Source: CAYJOG01 sp964371695 [NCBI: uncultured bacterium] (GTDB taxonomy: Bacteria; CAYJOG01). From it: a stretch of DNA of 15,403 nt. Each line of letters starts with the position of its first letter. Within the stretch, counting starts at the first letter, position 1. The notes under the pieces are model-generated. The model was not told the DNA's origin. It saw only the letters and a program-made list of their open reading frames with translations, and ran no database searches. Both the position numbers and the translations under genes were made by a program. The DNA lies in the NCBI GenBank assembly GCA_964371695.1, contig CAYJOG010000018.1, positions 1-15,403 on the forward strand. The letters are read 5' to 3'. Below, in pieces: positions 1 to 9,000 of the stretch.

Positions 1-292
1 CGCCGTTGTTGTTGACCAGATTGACGCTCAGGACCCGGAACAGGATGAGGTCGCCGCCCGATGGCCCCATGCCGTGCAGCACGTCAATCACCTTGAGCTT
101 GAAGGTTTCGATTTTGTCGCCGCTGAAAACCGTGCGGCCTTCGCCCTCCATGCCGGGCTTCAAGTCGGTGATGGGGATGACCTGAAGGCCCGCCGAACCG
201 CTGAGAGGTGCTGCGCTGGCCACGGTTATCCACAGACACAGACCGGCGAGCAAAGACAGAAAGCCCCCCTTTTTCAGGCTTTCTAGCAACAT
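1..292 (-). CDS. SpoIVB-type S55 peptidase domain protein (3' part off the window)
   Basis: The first 97 codons are present and the rest lies beyond the left edge. The ATG at 292 follows the phosphatase stop codon by one base (TGAGATG), so the two genes are very probably co-transcribed. Residues 1-27 form a signal peptide: a basic start (ESLKKGG), a hydrophobic core (FLSLLAGLCLWITVASA) and a small-residue cleavage region. The mature part begins with ITDLKPGMEGEGRTVFSGDK and continues with IETFKLKVIDVL, the hallmark opening of the SpoIVB/S55 domain (KPGMxGxGxTVFxGxxIExFxxxVxxVL). In Bacillus this family is a serine peptidase that cuts SpoIVFA, but homologues are common in non-sporulating bacteria, where the role is mostly unknown. 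The catalytic Ser/His region is not in the window, so activity cannot be judged. An exported or periplasmic location is inferred from the signal peptide. The domain call is fairly firm; the function is open. Confidence 0.78.
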   Translation of the reverse strand, partial: MLLESLKKGGFLSLLAGLCLWITVASAAPLSGSAGLQVIPITDLKPGMEGEGRTVFSGDKIETFKLKVIDVLHGMGPSGGDLILFRVLSVNLVNNNG

Positions 293-293
293 C

Positions 294-917
294 TCAAAAA
301 CCTTCCGCCGGTGTCTGGTTAAAACTCTCCAGAGCAAAGCGCCCATCTGCCGTCACAAACCGCGTGAGCGAAACATTGGCCAGCCTGAGCTGCCGAAAGG
401 CGCTGAGGGGCATGGCGAGCAGGTTGAGGGTCAGCATTCGAAGCGTGCCGCTGTGGGCGACGAAAACGAGCGTATCACCGGGGCCATGCTGCTTCAATAA
501 ACGGGCCAGTCCGCGCCGCGTGCGGTTGCGGAAGGCCGCCAGCGTTTCGCCGCCCTCAAAGGCCACCTTTTGCGGCGCGGTGCGCCACAGGGCCATTTCC
601 GCGCCGTGGCGGGCTTCTATCTCGGCCAGCGTCAGGCCCTCCCAGTGGCCATAGTGCAGCTCCCGCAGCCAGTCGAGGGGCGTGGGGTCGAGCGCGGCGG
701 CGGCGCACAGGGGCGCGGCGGTTTGCGCGGCCCGCTGCTGGGGGCTGACAAACACATGGGCGCGCGGGCGCTGGGCCAGTGCGGGGCCGAGCCAGTCCGC
801 CAGTGCTCGGGCCTGCCGATGACCTTTTTGGGAGAGAGGCGGATTCAGTCCCCCGCCCTGATAAATCCCGGCCCGGTTCTGGGCTGTCTCGGCGTGTCTC
901 ACCAACCAGAGCTGCAT
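294..917 (-). CDS. histidine phosphatase family protein (CobC/phosphoglycerate mutase-like)
   Basis: This 207-residue protein opens with MQLWLVRHAETAQN, the RHG/RHAE phospho-histidine motif of the histidine phosphatase superfamily (H8 is the nucleophile). Other family marks are PLSQKGHRQARALA, the second-half GHWEG segment with acidic residues, and VFVAHSGTLRML, which holds the second catalytic His. The opening and length resemble alpha-ribazole phosphatase CobC of cobalamin synthesis, but no cobalamin genes are visible, so a general phosphomonoesterase is equally possible. The reading frame is open upstream to 1070, but that part translates through dispersed repeats and is not conserved-looking. 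The ATG at 917 places the motif at the usual N-terminal position. TATCAT lies six bases upstream and no Shine-Dalgarno is visible. It is the first gene of a two-gene unit with the S55 peptidase gene. Confidence 0.88.
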   Translation of the reverse strand: MQLWLVRHAETAQNRAGIYQGGGLNPPLSQKGHRQARALADWLGPALAQRPRAHVFVSPQQRAAQTAAPLCAAAALDPTPLDWLRELHYGHWEGLTLAEIEARHGAEMALWRTAPQKVAFEGGETLAAFRNRTRRGLARLLKQHGPGDTLVFVAHSGTLRMLTLNLLAMPLSAFRQLRLANVSLTRFVTADGRFALESFNQTPAEGF

Positions 918-922
918 GGGGT

Positions 923-928
923 GATGAT
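923..928 (-). promoter_or_regulatory. putative -10 box of the phosphatase gene
   Basis: On the minus strand TATCAT (5 of 6 to TATAAT) is followed by CACCCC and then the ATG at 917. The six-base gap would put the transcription start at or next to the start codon, giving a leaderless message. No convincing -35 box is seen 16-18 bases upstream, so the call rests on the -10 and on the same spacing seen at three other genes of this window. Confidence 0.35.
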
Positions 929-1077
929 AGGCAAAAGCGGGCGGGGGGATGGAAGAACAAAGAAAGAAGACGGAGATTGAAAGTTGGAGGATAGAAGTTG
1001 GAAGCTGGAGGTCCGAAAAGAAAAAGGCCCCGATGTTTCCCACTCCCGTCCTTCGGGTGAGTGTGGGCAAAGAACGC

Positions 1078-1107
1078 CGTCATTCCCGCGAAAGCGGGAA
1101 TCCAGTC
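1078..1107. repeat. dispersed palindrome ATTCCCGC-gaaa-GCGGGAAT
   Basis: ATTCCCGC (1082-1089) and GCGGGAAT (1094-1101) form a perfect 8-bp stem around a GAAA loop, flanked by CGTC and CCAGTC. This GTCATTCCCGC...GCGGGAATCCAG palindrome is a widely dispersed short repeat in Proteobacterial genomes. A GAAA tetraloop on the + strand would make a stable RNA hairpin. Confidence 0.75.
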
Positions 1108-1128
1108 AAACATAAAAACCACCCTATT

Positions 1129-1179
1129 CCCCTCTCCCCTTTACGGGGAGAGGGTGGCGCGGAGCGCCGGGTGAGGGGT
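1129..1179. repeat. CCCTCTCCCC-family palindromic repeat, copy 1
   Basis: CCCTCTCCCC (1130-1139) pairs perfectly with GGGGAGAGGG (1145-1154) around TTTAC. It is followed by a smaller GGCGC-gga-GCGCC hairpin (1156-1168) and CGGGTGAGGGG. On the minus strand the copy is led by GTTTTTGGATAAACCCCTCA, nearly the same T-rich arm as the copy at 13287. It lies on the downstream side of the AT-rich orphan gene; copy 2 lies on the other side. Confidence 0.8.
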
Positions 1180-1310
1180 TTATCCAAAAACAAAAAACCA
1201 AATTCCGCGCCTTTTGCCCCACCCAGAAACAGTTCTCTCACGGTTGAATTTACAGAGTTTTACAAAATGTTTAGCATGCGCTTGTTGTGTTTTTCAACAC
1301 GAGTATGCGC

Positions 1311-2156
1311 CTAGGGCTTATTTTCAACGCTGCCCTTATTTAATTCGGTAAAATTAGCCCGAAAAGCATCAAAAAAGTTTAGTGTATTTATATATTTTTG
1401 GGCTGGAGCGCCATCGCCACATAGGGCAATAAACTTATTGATGTACCATTCTCTTCCATAAATGCCATATTTATCAGACTCATTGATTAACTTTAGGAGT
1501 GTGTCAATTATCTTTGAGGCGTCCTCCATCTGCCGCATGAATTCTTGAGTCTCTTCTGCAAGGAATCCATAAATTGGCCAATTAACGGCATCTAAATTGT
1601 TTGCCCCACCCCTTGACATGGGAACAGAATAACGTTTGGAAAATATTGGATTATTAAGATAGCCCCCTTTTTCTTCAGCCAGCTCACGAATCAAAGTCAT
1701 TTTCGGCGTTAAAATCAGACCCAACCAGTTTGCTTTTTCGTACCATTCGGCCGCATCATTAACGGCTGGCCCCAAAATAGCCGGGGATTCTCGGTCAACA
1801 TAAAACTCGCCGTATGAAACAGCCCCCCTAAAAGGCAACCCTAAATTTAATCCTTCTGGGATGATGGAAACTAGCCAATCATTTTCGTGGATTAAAAAAT
1901 CATTTTTTGCTTGCTCTTCAAAAAGGTCGGCTTTTGGTTCACAATAGAAAAATATTGTGTCCTGAACTAATATTATACCAATCGGATCAATGTCATCATG
2001 TCGAGAAGGATTAAAATATTTATAGACATTGGTCATTTTCTTGACCAATTCTTTCCGTTTATTAAGAAAGTCGATGGTTTTTTTTGAGTCCATGTTTCTG
2101 GCCCCCAAAAGGTCAATCATTACTACCATTCCTATTTTGCGCTCCCAACCAGACAC
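1311..2156 (-). CDS. orphan protein with class III nucleotidyl-cyclase-like fold
   Basis: This 281-residue soluble protein is not one I can name. Its landmarks follow the order of class III adenylate/guanylate cyclase domains. VVMIDLLGAR (D15) stands at the first metal-Asp strand, GIILVQDTIFFY (D66) at the second, LPFRGAVSYGEFYVD (R110-D121) at the strand before the dimer interface, and LGPAVNDAAEWYEKANWLG (129-146) at the VNxAAR helix. Both metal-position Asp residues and N133 are kept. The Arg expected four residues after the Asn is E137, so cyclase activity is doubtful. The gene is clearly more AT-rich than its neighbours and uses codons they avoid, which suggests acquisition by transfer. 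The GTG start at 2156 is favoured because a good promoter ends six bases before it. An ATG at 2129 is the alternative but would leave only five residues before the first metal Asp. No partner gene adjoins it. Signalling or defence roles are inference only. Confidence 0.7.
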   Translation of the reverse strand: MSGWERKIGMVVMIDLLGARNMDSKKTIDFLNKRKELVKKMTNVYKYFNPSRHDDIDPIGIILVQDTIFFYCEPKADLFEEQAKNDFLIHENDWLVSIIPEGLNLGLPFRGAVSYGEFYVDRESPAILGPAVNDAAEWYEKANWLGLILTPKMTLIRELAEEKGGYLNNPIFSKRYSVPMSRGGANNLDAVNWPIYGFLAEETQEFMRQMEDASKIIDTLLKLINESDKYGIYGREWYINKFIALCGDGAPAQKYINTLNFFDAFRANFTELNKGSVENKP

Positions 2157-2162
2157 GATAGT

Positions 2163-2191
2163 ATTTTACAGCGACCCATCATTTAAGTCCA
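2163..2191 (-). promoter_or_regulatory. sigma70-type promoter of the cyclase-like gene
   Basis: On the minus strand TGGACT (2191-2186, 4 of 6 to TTGACA), a 17-base spacer and TAAAAT (2168-2163, 5 of 6 to TATAAT) are followed by six bases (ACTATC) and the GTG start codon. The spacing is ideal for sigma70. The start of transcription would fall at the GTG, so the message would be leaderless. Confidence 0.6.
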
Positions 2192-2267
2192 TGTGTGTGT
2201 TTATTATTTCCCAAACTTCCGCAGAACCCTGCCGCGAAGGACAAAATTGTTTTTTGCTTTTTTTGAA

Positions 2268-2339
2268 ACCCCTCACCCCAACCCTCTCCCCATTAAAGGG
2301 GAGAGGGGGTAGATGGCGTTCTGTTGTTCGGGTGAGGGG
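2268..2339. repeat. CCCTCTCCCC-family palindromic repeat, copy 2
   Basis: CCCTCTCCCC (2282-2291) and GGGGAGAGGG (2298-2307) form a perfect 10-bp stem around ATTAAA. Outer arms CCCCTCACCC (2269-2278) and GGGTGAGGGG (2330-2339) form a second, enclosing stem. The first 24 bases (2268-2291) are identical to 13287-13310 and to the reverse complement of 13437-13460. The gap of 22 bases before the outer right arm distinguishes this form from copies 5 and 6. Confidence 0.85.
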
Positions 2340-2391
2340 CCACAGAATCGCAAAACCCCCAAAAAACAGCGGTTTTTGTCTTTGCATACCC

Positions 2392-2458
2392 CGGCACTGT
2401 CGTGCCGCTGGGCGCGCCCGGCAGTCTCAATAGGCTGCCGCAATCCCAAAAGACTGCC
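2392..2458 (-). terminator. possible terminator hairpins downstream of addA
   Basis: Ten bases after the addA stop, GGCAGTCT/AGACTGCC (2458-2451 with 2427-2420) can pair over a 23-base loop. Next comes CGGCAC-gaca-GTGCCG (2407-2392 on the minus strand), a perfect 6-bp stem. No uninterrupted U-tract follows directly; only A/T-rich sequence with a later T-run near 2360-2366. It could be a weak terminator or simply more repeat debris. Confidence 0.3.
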
Positions 2459-2468
2459 TCCCGTTTCT

Positions 2469-5400
2469 TCACCCCCCTGCCTCCACCACCCGGCCAGCGC
2501 GCAGAAACCACAGCTCAAAGCGGGGAGGTGATTTCAGACCCAGCGCCAGGGCCACCGCCTGCACATAAAGCTGACCCTGGGGGGCATAGGCGCGGGTTTT
2601 TTCCTGCAATCCGGCTTCATCCGCCACGTGGTCGGTTTTGAAATCCACCACCACCAGGCCGCCGTCTTCATCCTGATACAACAAATCCAGCGCGCCATAC
2701 ACCGCCCCCACCGGCGGGCTGCCCGGCAACGCCGCCGCCTGGGGCGAAAGCAGCAGCGGCAGTTCCCGCGCCACCACCCGCGGGCCAAGTTCAAACAAGC
2801 GCTGGCCCAGGGGGCCTTGCAGCAGGGTTTGCAGCAACTCCCCGGCCTCTTTCAGGGCGGCCTCGCCGGGGGGCGTGTCCAGCCGCCGGGCGGCCTGTTG
2901 CAGCAGCGCGGGCAAGGCCGCGCGCGCCGCGCCGGGTGCGGTGTGCAGGTCCAGATTTTCCAGCACGCCATGCACCAGCACACCCACCGCCATGGCGTCT
3001 GGGCGAGACAGGGACGTGAGTGCGCCGGTTCCGTCCTGGGCATCCGCATCATCGCGCCACCGGTGATGCGCCTGGGCCGAGGGGGTGGTGTGCCAGGGCC
3101 GGGACTGATGCTGGGCGGCCAGGGCGCGTTTTTGCACCAGCGCGTTTTCGGCTGCCAGCAGGACACCGGCGTCCGGGCCGGTGGATGTTTCTGCACCGGA
3201 CGTGGCGGGAAGATGCGCGGGTTGTTCGGGTTCCTGAAGCACTGCCACGTGCCGCACGGCAACACCCGGCGGCCCCTCACCGGCGGCGGGCCAGCCTGCC
3301 AGACTGGGCTTCAGCAGATCAACCAGCGTGACGATTTCAGGCACGGTTTCCCCGGCCCCAGTGGGCAGAGACGCAAATATCACCAGACGGCGCCTGGCGC
3401 GGGTGGCGGCCACATAAAGCAGGCGCACGGTTTCGGCGGCGGCGATTTTTTCGTCCAGCGCCTGGGCCTGATGGGCCAGCAGGTTGCCGTGCCCCATGAG
3501 CATCAGGGCGGGCGCGTCATTCACGTTTTTGAGAAAATCGCTGGCCCGCTGACGCGCCTGTCCGCGGGCCAGATCCGCCAGATACACCTGTTCAAATTCC
3601 AGGCCCTTGGCGGCGTGGATGGTCATCACCTGCACCGCGTCTGCCTGGGCGGGCGCAGTGGTGACCTTGACCTCTTTCACCCCCAGCGCGCCGTTGCGCA
3701 ACTGGCGCAACAGGGCCACCGGCCCACCGCCGGGGTCGTGCAAAGTTTCGCGGGCCAGGCGCAAAAAACGGTTGAGCGTGGCCAAGCGGTGCGCCCCCAG
3801 AAAACGCGCCGCCTCGGTGGCCTGCGGGTGAAACAGGGTGTGCAGACGCTCAAAAAAAACATCGGTGGCGTCGTGGGCAAAAGACATCCTGAGCTGGGCC
3901 ATGGACCGCGCCCCCGCCATAAAGACCACCGGCCAGTTTTTCAGCGCCCCGGCGGCGGGCAGATTTTCGCGGGCCAGTTCGGCGGCGGCCTCCTCCGTTT
4001 TTTGCCGCATGTCCCCCAACACGGCGTCACCGGGCGCAGACAGGTTCGAGAACCATTCCGGCAGTCCCTTTTGCCACAGACGCAGCAGCGCCCAGTCGGG
4101 CAGTCCCACGGCGGCGCTGCGCAGCCAGGTGAGAAGCGCCAGATGATCCGCCGGGTCCAGCACCACACGCAGCAGGGCGGCGGCGTCCAGCACCACCCGC
4201 TGCAAAAACCAGTGGCGCTCCACCTGCACCACATAAGGCACACCCGCCTCGCGCAAGGCCCGCAGGTAAACCTCCTGACTGCTGGTGGCGCGCAGCAGCA
4301 GGGCGGCTTTGGAATATTCACCCAGCGCGCCGCTCTGTTTCAGCGCCAGCAGATCCCGCGCCAGCAGGCGGGCCTCCCACCGGCGCTCCGCCTCGGCGCT
4401 CAGGGGCTTGCCCTTGCCCGCTTCGGGCAAACGCCACAGCTCCACAGCCCGGCGGGGGCCGCCACCCTGCTCAAAAAAATCTCCCGCGGCTTCGTTTTCT
4501 TCGCTGGGGGTGAGGAACTCATAGTGGGGCTGCACGCCTGTTTCGTGCTGCATCACCGGCGATATCAGGCGGTTGATCTGTCTTAAGATTTCAGGCCCGG
4601 CGCGGTGGTTGACGGTGAGGGTGTGTTTTTCGCCGCCCATGTCCCTGAGAAAGTTTTCGTAACTGGCCAGGTCCGCCGCCCGCCACGCATAGATGCACTG
4701 CTTGGGGTCGCCCACCACAAACAAAGCGGGGCGGTTTTCTCCGGTGAGAGCCAGCCTGCGCACCACGCCGCACTGGGTGGTGTCGGTGTCCTGAAACTCA
4801 TCCACCAGCAGCAGGCGCAGGCGGCATTGCTCCAGCGCGGCCACACGGGCATTTTGCAGCGCCCCCAGGGCCTCTTTGAGCAACCCCTGAAACGTGATGA
4901 GGCCCTTTTGACGGGCGCGGCGCTGCACCTCGCGCAGCAAGGGAGCCAGCGTGGCGGCGAGGGTCTGGATGGTGTCCTGATCTTCAAGTCGCTGCAGCAG
5001 GCGCAGGTGTTTTCGCGTCTGCCGGGCGCTCGACACGAGCAGGGGGCGGTTCAGGGTTTCACATTGTTCTTCGGTCTTGTTCCACTTTCCTTTTTTCCAG
5101 TCGTCCAGTTGTTTTATTACCTTGTCATTTTCCTGCGCGGCGCAAACCAGGTCTCCCAGTGAGGGGTTCTTCTCTTGCATCCGTTCCATGGCCCAGCACC
5201 ACTCGGCAATCTCCTTCGGTTTTCTGAGGTTTTTCTCCCCCAGCAACGGCGCAAGGGCCTGGGCGAGTTGCGACAGCGCCGCGAAAAATGCGTCCGCAAA
5301 AACCCCGGTGACGGCGGGCGGAAACAGGTCCTGCTCCATCAGGTGTGAGTCCGCGTGTTCACCCGCCAGACGCAGCAACACCTCCGCCAACTGGTCCATG

Positions 5401-6089
5401 TCCACGGCCTGCTCAAACAACTGGCGCAAACTCGGCGCGACGGCGTGCAGGTTTTTGTTTTGACCACTCCCGGCGGATTGCGACAACGCCAGGGCCAGGG
5501 CCTCGCGCATCACGTCGCGCACGATTTCTTCCAGTCCCAGATTCTCGGCGTCTACCTGCAAAGCGGGGTGCAGGTTGCTGGTGAGCGCGTGGCGCGTGAT
5601 CACCCCCCGGCAACAACTGTGGATGGTGCCGAGCGTCATGAAATCCAGCGACAGCAACAGCGCCTGGGCGCGGGCGCGGGCCTGCTCTGGCGCAAGATGC
5701 TCAAAAGGCTGGCCCTGGCTGGGTCGCACAAAAAACAGGTCTTTGCCTTGGGCCAGGCAAGACAGTTTTTCCGCCACGCGGTCTTCCAGTTCGGCGGCGG
5801 CTTTTTCGGTGAAGGTGATGGCGCACACACCCGCCGCCGCGCGCCGGGCCACATCGGGCGCCTCGGGGGCGGGGCCGGGTTTTTCTCGTAGTTCGGCTTC
5901 GGCTTTTTCCCAGCCGGGGCCAATGCACCACGCCAGAATGCGCTCTACCAGCACGGTGGTTTTGCCGGTGCCCGCGCCCGCCTCCAGGGCCAGAGGCCGG
6001 TCAAACACACGCACGGCCAAGCGGCGGGCGTTGGTGTCGCGCTCCCGCGCCAGCAGGATTTCCTGTTTTTCCTGTGCGCTGAAACTCAC
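2469..6089 (-). CDS. addA: AddA/RecB-like ATP-dependent helicase-nuclease subunit
   Basis: This 1206-residue protein is a UvrD/Rep-type SF1A helicase with a C-terminal nuclease, which pairs with AddB to unwind and resect double-strand breaks for RecA loading. Motifs in order: Walker A EAGAGTGKTTVLVERIL (residues ~36-52); motif Ia VCAITFTEKAAAELEDRV; MTLGTIHSCCRG; Walker B LLLVDEFQDTDTTQ (~425-438); motif III VVGDPKQCIYAWRAADL; motif IV VNHRAGPEIL; motif V VMTIHAAKGLEFEQVYL; motif VI RLLYVAATRARRRLVI; and the nuclease core GALDLLYQDEDG...VVVDFKTDH (~1130-1150) with the PD-(D/E)XK acidic residues and lysine intact. The start chosen is the GTG at 6089, which overlaps the addB stop as GTGA and is preceded by GGGAAGAG six bases upstream. 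The frame stays open to 6167 but that part duplicates addB coding sequence. Length and domain order match AddA, and an Fe-S AddB next to it argues against RecB. The coupling suggests translation tied to addB. Confidence 0.93.
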   Translation of the reverse strand: MSFSAQEKQEILLARERDTNARRLAVRVFDRPLALEAGAGTGKTTVLVERILAWCIGPGWEKAEAELREKPGPAPEAPDVARRAAAGVCAITFTEKAAAELEDRVAEKLSCLAQGKDLFFVRPSQGQPFEHLAPEQARARAQALLLSLDFMTLGTIHSCCRGVITRHALTSNLHPALQVDAENLGLEEIVRDVMREALALALSQSAGSGQNKNLHAVAPSLRQLFEQAVDMDQLAEVLLRLAGEHADSHLMEQDLFPPAVTGVFADAFFAALSQLAQALAPLLGEKNLRKPKEIAEWCWAMERMQEKNPSLGDLVCAAQENDKVIKQLDDWKKGKWNKTEEQCETLNRPLLVSSARQTRKHLRLLQRLEDQDTIQTLAATLAPLLREVQRRARQKGLITFQGLLKEALGALQNARVAALEQCRLRLLLVDEFQDTDTTQCGVVRRLALTGENRPALFVVGDPKQCIYAWRAADLASYENFLRDMGGEKHTLTVNHRAGPEILRQINRLISPVMQHETGVQPHYEFLTPSEENEAAGDFFEQGGGPRRAVELWRLPEAGKGKPLSAEAERRWEARLLARDLLALKQSGALGEYSKAALLLRATSSQEVYLRALREAGVPYVVQVERHWFLQRVVLDAAALLRVVLDPADHLALLTWLRSAAVGLPDWALLRLWQKGLPEWFSNLSAPGDAVLGDMRQKTEEAAAELARENLPAAGALKNWPVVFMAGARSMAQLRMSFAHDATDVFFERLHTLFHPQATEAARFLGAHRLATLNRFLRLARETLHDPGGGPVALLRQLRNGALGVKEVKVTTAPAQADAVQVMTIHAAKGLEFEQVYLADLARGQARQRASDFLKNVNDAPALMLMGHGNLLAHQAQALDEKIAAAETVRLLYVAATRARRRLVIFASLPTGAGETVPEIVTLVDLLKPSLAGWPAAGEGPPGVAVRHVAVLQEPEQPAHLPATSGAETSTGPDAGVLLAAENALVQKRALAAQHQSRPWHTTPSAQAHHRWRDDADAQDGTGALTSLSRPDAMAVGVLVHGVLENLDLHTAPGAARAALPALLQQAARRLDTPPGEAALKEAGELLQTLLQGPLGQRLFELGPRVVARELPLLLSPQAAALPGSPPVGAVYGALDLLYQDEDGGLVVVDFKTDHVADEAGLQEKTRAYAPQGQLYVQAVALALGLKSPPRFELWFLRAGRVVEAGG

Positions 6090-9000
6090 GGCGCGCTCTT
6101 CCCGTCGCCATCCGGTTTTTCGGCGGCGTCCTGACCCAGACGCAACAGGGGCCACAGGCTTTGCCAATGAAAATCCTCTGGCGGCTCATCACCCTTCAAC
6201 ACGGTTTCCAGACGCTGGCGAAAAACCGTTTCGTGCCGCAGGCAGGTTTCGCTCACTTCGCAAATGCGGCAGGCGCTGTTGAGTTTTTCCTTGCCGGGCT
6301 CCTCCCAAAAACGGGGATAAAAATATCCCGCCTTCATGGCGCGCACCAACGGCTGAACGGTTCCACTCAGGGCCTGCTGCACCAGCGGGTCGTGGTGGGG
6401 CAGCGCCAGACTGGTTTTTTCTGGCGGCGTGCCGGGTGTGAGAAACAGGTAACGGCCCGTCGCGCCGGTGTGGGCGGCGGCATACACCACCGCCTGCAAT
6501 TTTTTGCCCGAAAGAATGTCGTTTCTGAAATGGTTTTTGACCGTTTCGGGTTTGACATCCTTGAGATAAAACGGCTTGCCGGTTTTGAAATCGGTGAAGG
6601 TGAGCGACATGAGGTTGCCCTCTGGCGCGTCCAGACGGTCTGCCAGGAAAACCACCCGGTCTTCGCCGCCGGGCAGCTTCACCCAACCCTCCAGTTCCGC
6701 CCCCCCCACCACCAAAGAATCCTGGCCCTCCGGCCAGTCCAGCGCCACGGCGTTTTCCACATAAGGCCGCGCCGCACGGGCCAGCAGGGCCATAAAACCC
6801 GGCGAGAAAAATCCCTCTTCGCGGGCGCAGAAATCCGCCGCTGCGGCCAGCGCCTTGTCAACGTCTGCGGGGGTGGGGCGATACACCGTGCAGAGACCGG
6901 CCTTGAGGCTTTCTTCGATCGTGGCCTCTTGGCGTCTGTTTGAAAAGTCCGTCGTGGACTTTTCAAACCCAACGCCTTCGGGGGCAAGCCCCCTTGGCGT
7001 GGCGAAAACCTCCGCTTTTTCAAAGCTTCGGCTTTCGGATGCGGGCATCCTTGCCCGCAAAAGCCTGCTTAAAATTGGCTCCTGGGCTGACCCCCGGCCC
7101 ACCAGCCGCCACAGGGCCTCGTGGGCCACCGCCCCCAGCAGTCGGGCCGAGAGGCTGGGCAGCCCCCCCGCAGGGTCGGGCAGGGGCCTCAGATGCAGCA
7201 CCCTTTCCACAAAAACCGACCACGGGCAGCGGGACCATTTTTCCAGCGTGGTGACAAAAACTTTTTCCAGCCCCGTTTGGCCCGCCCAACCGGCGAAGGC
7301 CCCAAAACGGCGGGCGGCGGGTGAGCGCCACGAGGTTTCCAGTTCGTCCAGCACCGCCAGACGGGCGTGGGCCAGTTCCCGCGGTGTTGCGCAGGGCGCG
7401 CCCGTCGCCAGACCCGTGAAAACCGCCTCACGAAAACCACCGTCCTGCACCTGTGTCAGTACACGGGCGCAGGACAGACCCAGCGGCTGCTCTTTGGGCG
7501 CGGCGGCGGTTTCCAGCTTCAGCGGCGCGCCGTTCTGGCCGCCCAGCAGCAGGCGCTGCAACAGCGGCGAAGGAGCGATGTCTTTGCCGTTCAGGTTTTT
7601 TTGCGCACAGGAAAGCGTGACGTGATCGGCGGAAAAAAGCAGCGCACCAAACAGGAAACGTTCTTCGTCGTGACCCAGGGATTTCACCGGCAGGGCCGCG
7701 AGAACCGGCCGCAGGGCCTCGCGCGCACCTTCGCTGAAAAGCGGGTCTTCGCGCACTTCGCGGGGAAAAATGCCGTGATTCAGGCCCGTCACAAAAAGGT
7801 GCGAAAAAGTGAGACCCCGCGCTGCGGTCACGTCCAGCAGTCGCACACCGCCCCCCGCGCCGCCCAGCGGCTCGGCCCCCGCCGTGGCGGCGGCGTTTTG
7901 CAGCAGCCACACCATCTCCTGAAAATCCAGCGGCATTTCGGCCACGCCTCCTTCGGAGCCGAGGGCCGCCAGCGCGGTCCACACTTTTTCCAGACCCTCT
8001 CCCTCGCCGCCCTGCCCCCACCCCAGTTCCATCAACATTTGACGCAGACGCGCCGCCTGTGTGGCGGGCAACTGTTTTTCCGCCGAGCGGGCCGCCTCCC
8101 ACAGTTTCAGCAGACACCCGGCGGCTTTCACCGCCTCCATAAAAGTGGCATGAGGCAAACGACGGCGCTGGGAAGATTTGCCATTTTCAGACGGTTTGTC
8201 TGGCTTTTCATACCCTTCATCCTCTGGCTCATCCTCTGGTTCTTCAGATTCTTCGGCGGGCAGCGCGGCGGCGGCGCGGCGGGTTTGCAGCGGAAAACCA
8301 GATTCTGACGACAGCCCCTGGGGCCAGCGCTGCGCCGCCACGTCCGCCAGTGTGGCGGCCCCCAACTGGGCCAGGGCCAGACCAAGGTCGCTGAGATGGG
8401 GCGACAAAGACGACTGCGCCCCCAGCGCCCCCAGCCAGTGATGCGCCGGACACTGCCCCCCCAGCTTGAACACCTGCAACGCCGACAAAAATCGCCGGTG
8501 CGCCGCAAACAGCACGGGCGGCGCCAGACCGCCGCTGAAGGGCACAGCAAAGGCGCTGAACCAGCGGCGGAAAAAATCCGCCACGGCGGGCAACTGACGG
8601 TGGACCACGCCGATGTCTTCGGGGTCCACGCCTTCATCCAGCAGCGCGCGCACGCGCCCGGCAACCGTGATGATTTCCTCTTCGGTGTCCGCCGCCAGAA
8701 AACAGTCCATCTGTGGCCCGGCGGCGGCGTGGCCCGCCTCCAGCGGCTTGGCCTGCCCGGCGCTTTGCAGCACCGATTCAAAAAATACTTTCCGATACGC
8801 CTGACCGCCGGTCTGATCCTCCGTGTCCCCACGGCCGGTTGAATCCGTCAACACCAATCCCGCCCCCAGCTTGATCAGTTCACCCACCAAATCTCCCACC
8901 ACCGCCGTGCCGTCTTCAAAACCCACCAGCCACAGGTGGGCCGCCCCCAGCAGCGAGGGCTGGTTCTGCAAGACCTGCGCCGCCTGCGCCAGCAGACCGC

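Larger units (their letters stand above)
918..1310. other. gene-free, repeat-rich stretch
   Basis: No convincing gene is seen on either strand. It holds imperfect direct repeats of AAGTTGGAGG/AAGCTGGAGG (about 980-1011), a hairpin-forming segment (1039-1067, CCCACTC pairing with GAGTGTGGG), a perfect ATTCCCGC/GCGGGAAT hairpin, one copy of the CCCTCTCCCC repeat family, and an AT-rich tail next to the orphan gene at 1311. The open frames here are translations of repeats (for example the well-known DWIPAFAGMT peptide). Confidence 0.6.
2157..2468. other. intergenic region between addA end and the orphan gene
   Basis: No gene is seen. From right to left it holds two hairpins just past the addA stop codon, copy 2 of the CCCTCTCCCC repeat family, a T-rich arm (TTTTTTGCTTTTTTTTG, 2251-2265 region) and the promoter of the cyclase-like gene. 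Confidence 0.55.

Noticed and set aside
918-1070. N-terminal extension of the histidine phosphatase
   Set aside because: The extension is a translation of direct repeats and hairpins. The RHAE motif is at its normal position from the ATG at 917, and TATCAT lies just upstream of it.
1311-2156. Pycsar or other two-gene cyclase defence system
   Set aside because: No effector gene adjoins it, both sides being repeat-rich non-coding DNA, and the catalytic Arg position is changed. Only a fold resemblance is claimed.
2628-4586. 652-residue open frame on the + strand opposite addA
   Set aside because: It is antisense to conserved helicase and nuclease motifs, and its Gly/Gln/His/Arg-rich composition is what GC-rich antisense frames give.
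6090-6167. 26-residue N-terminal extension of AddA
   Set aside because: It lies wholly within addB coding sequence. The GTGA overlap with a GGGAAGAG ribosome binding site gives the natural start.
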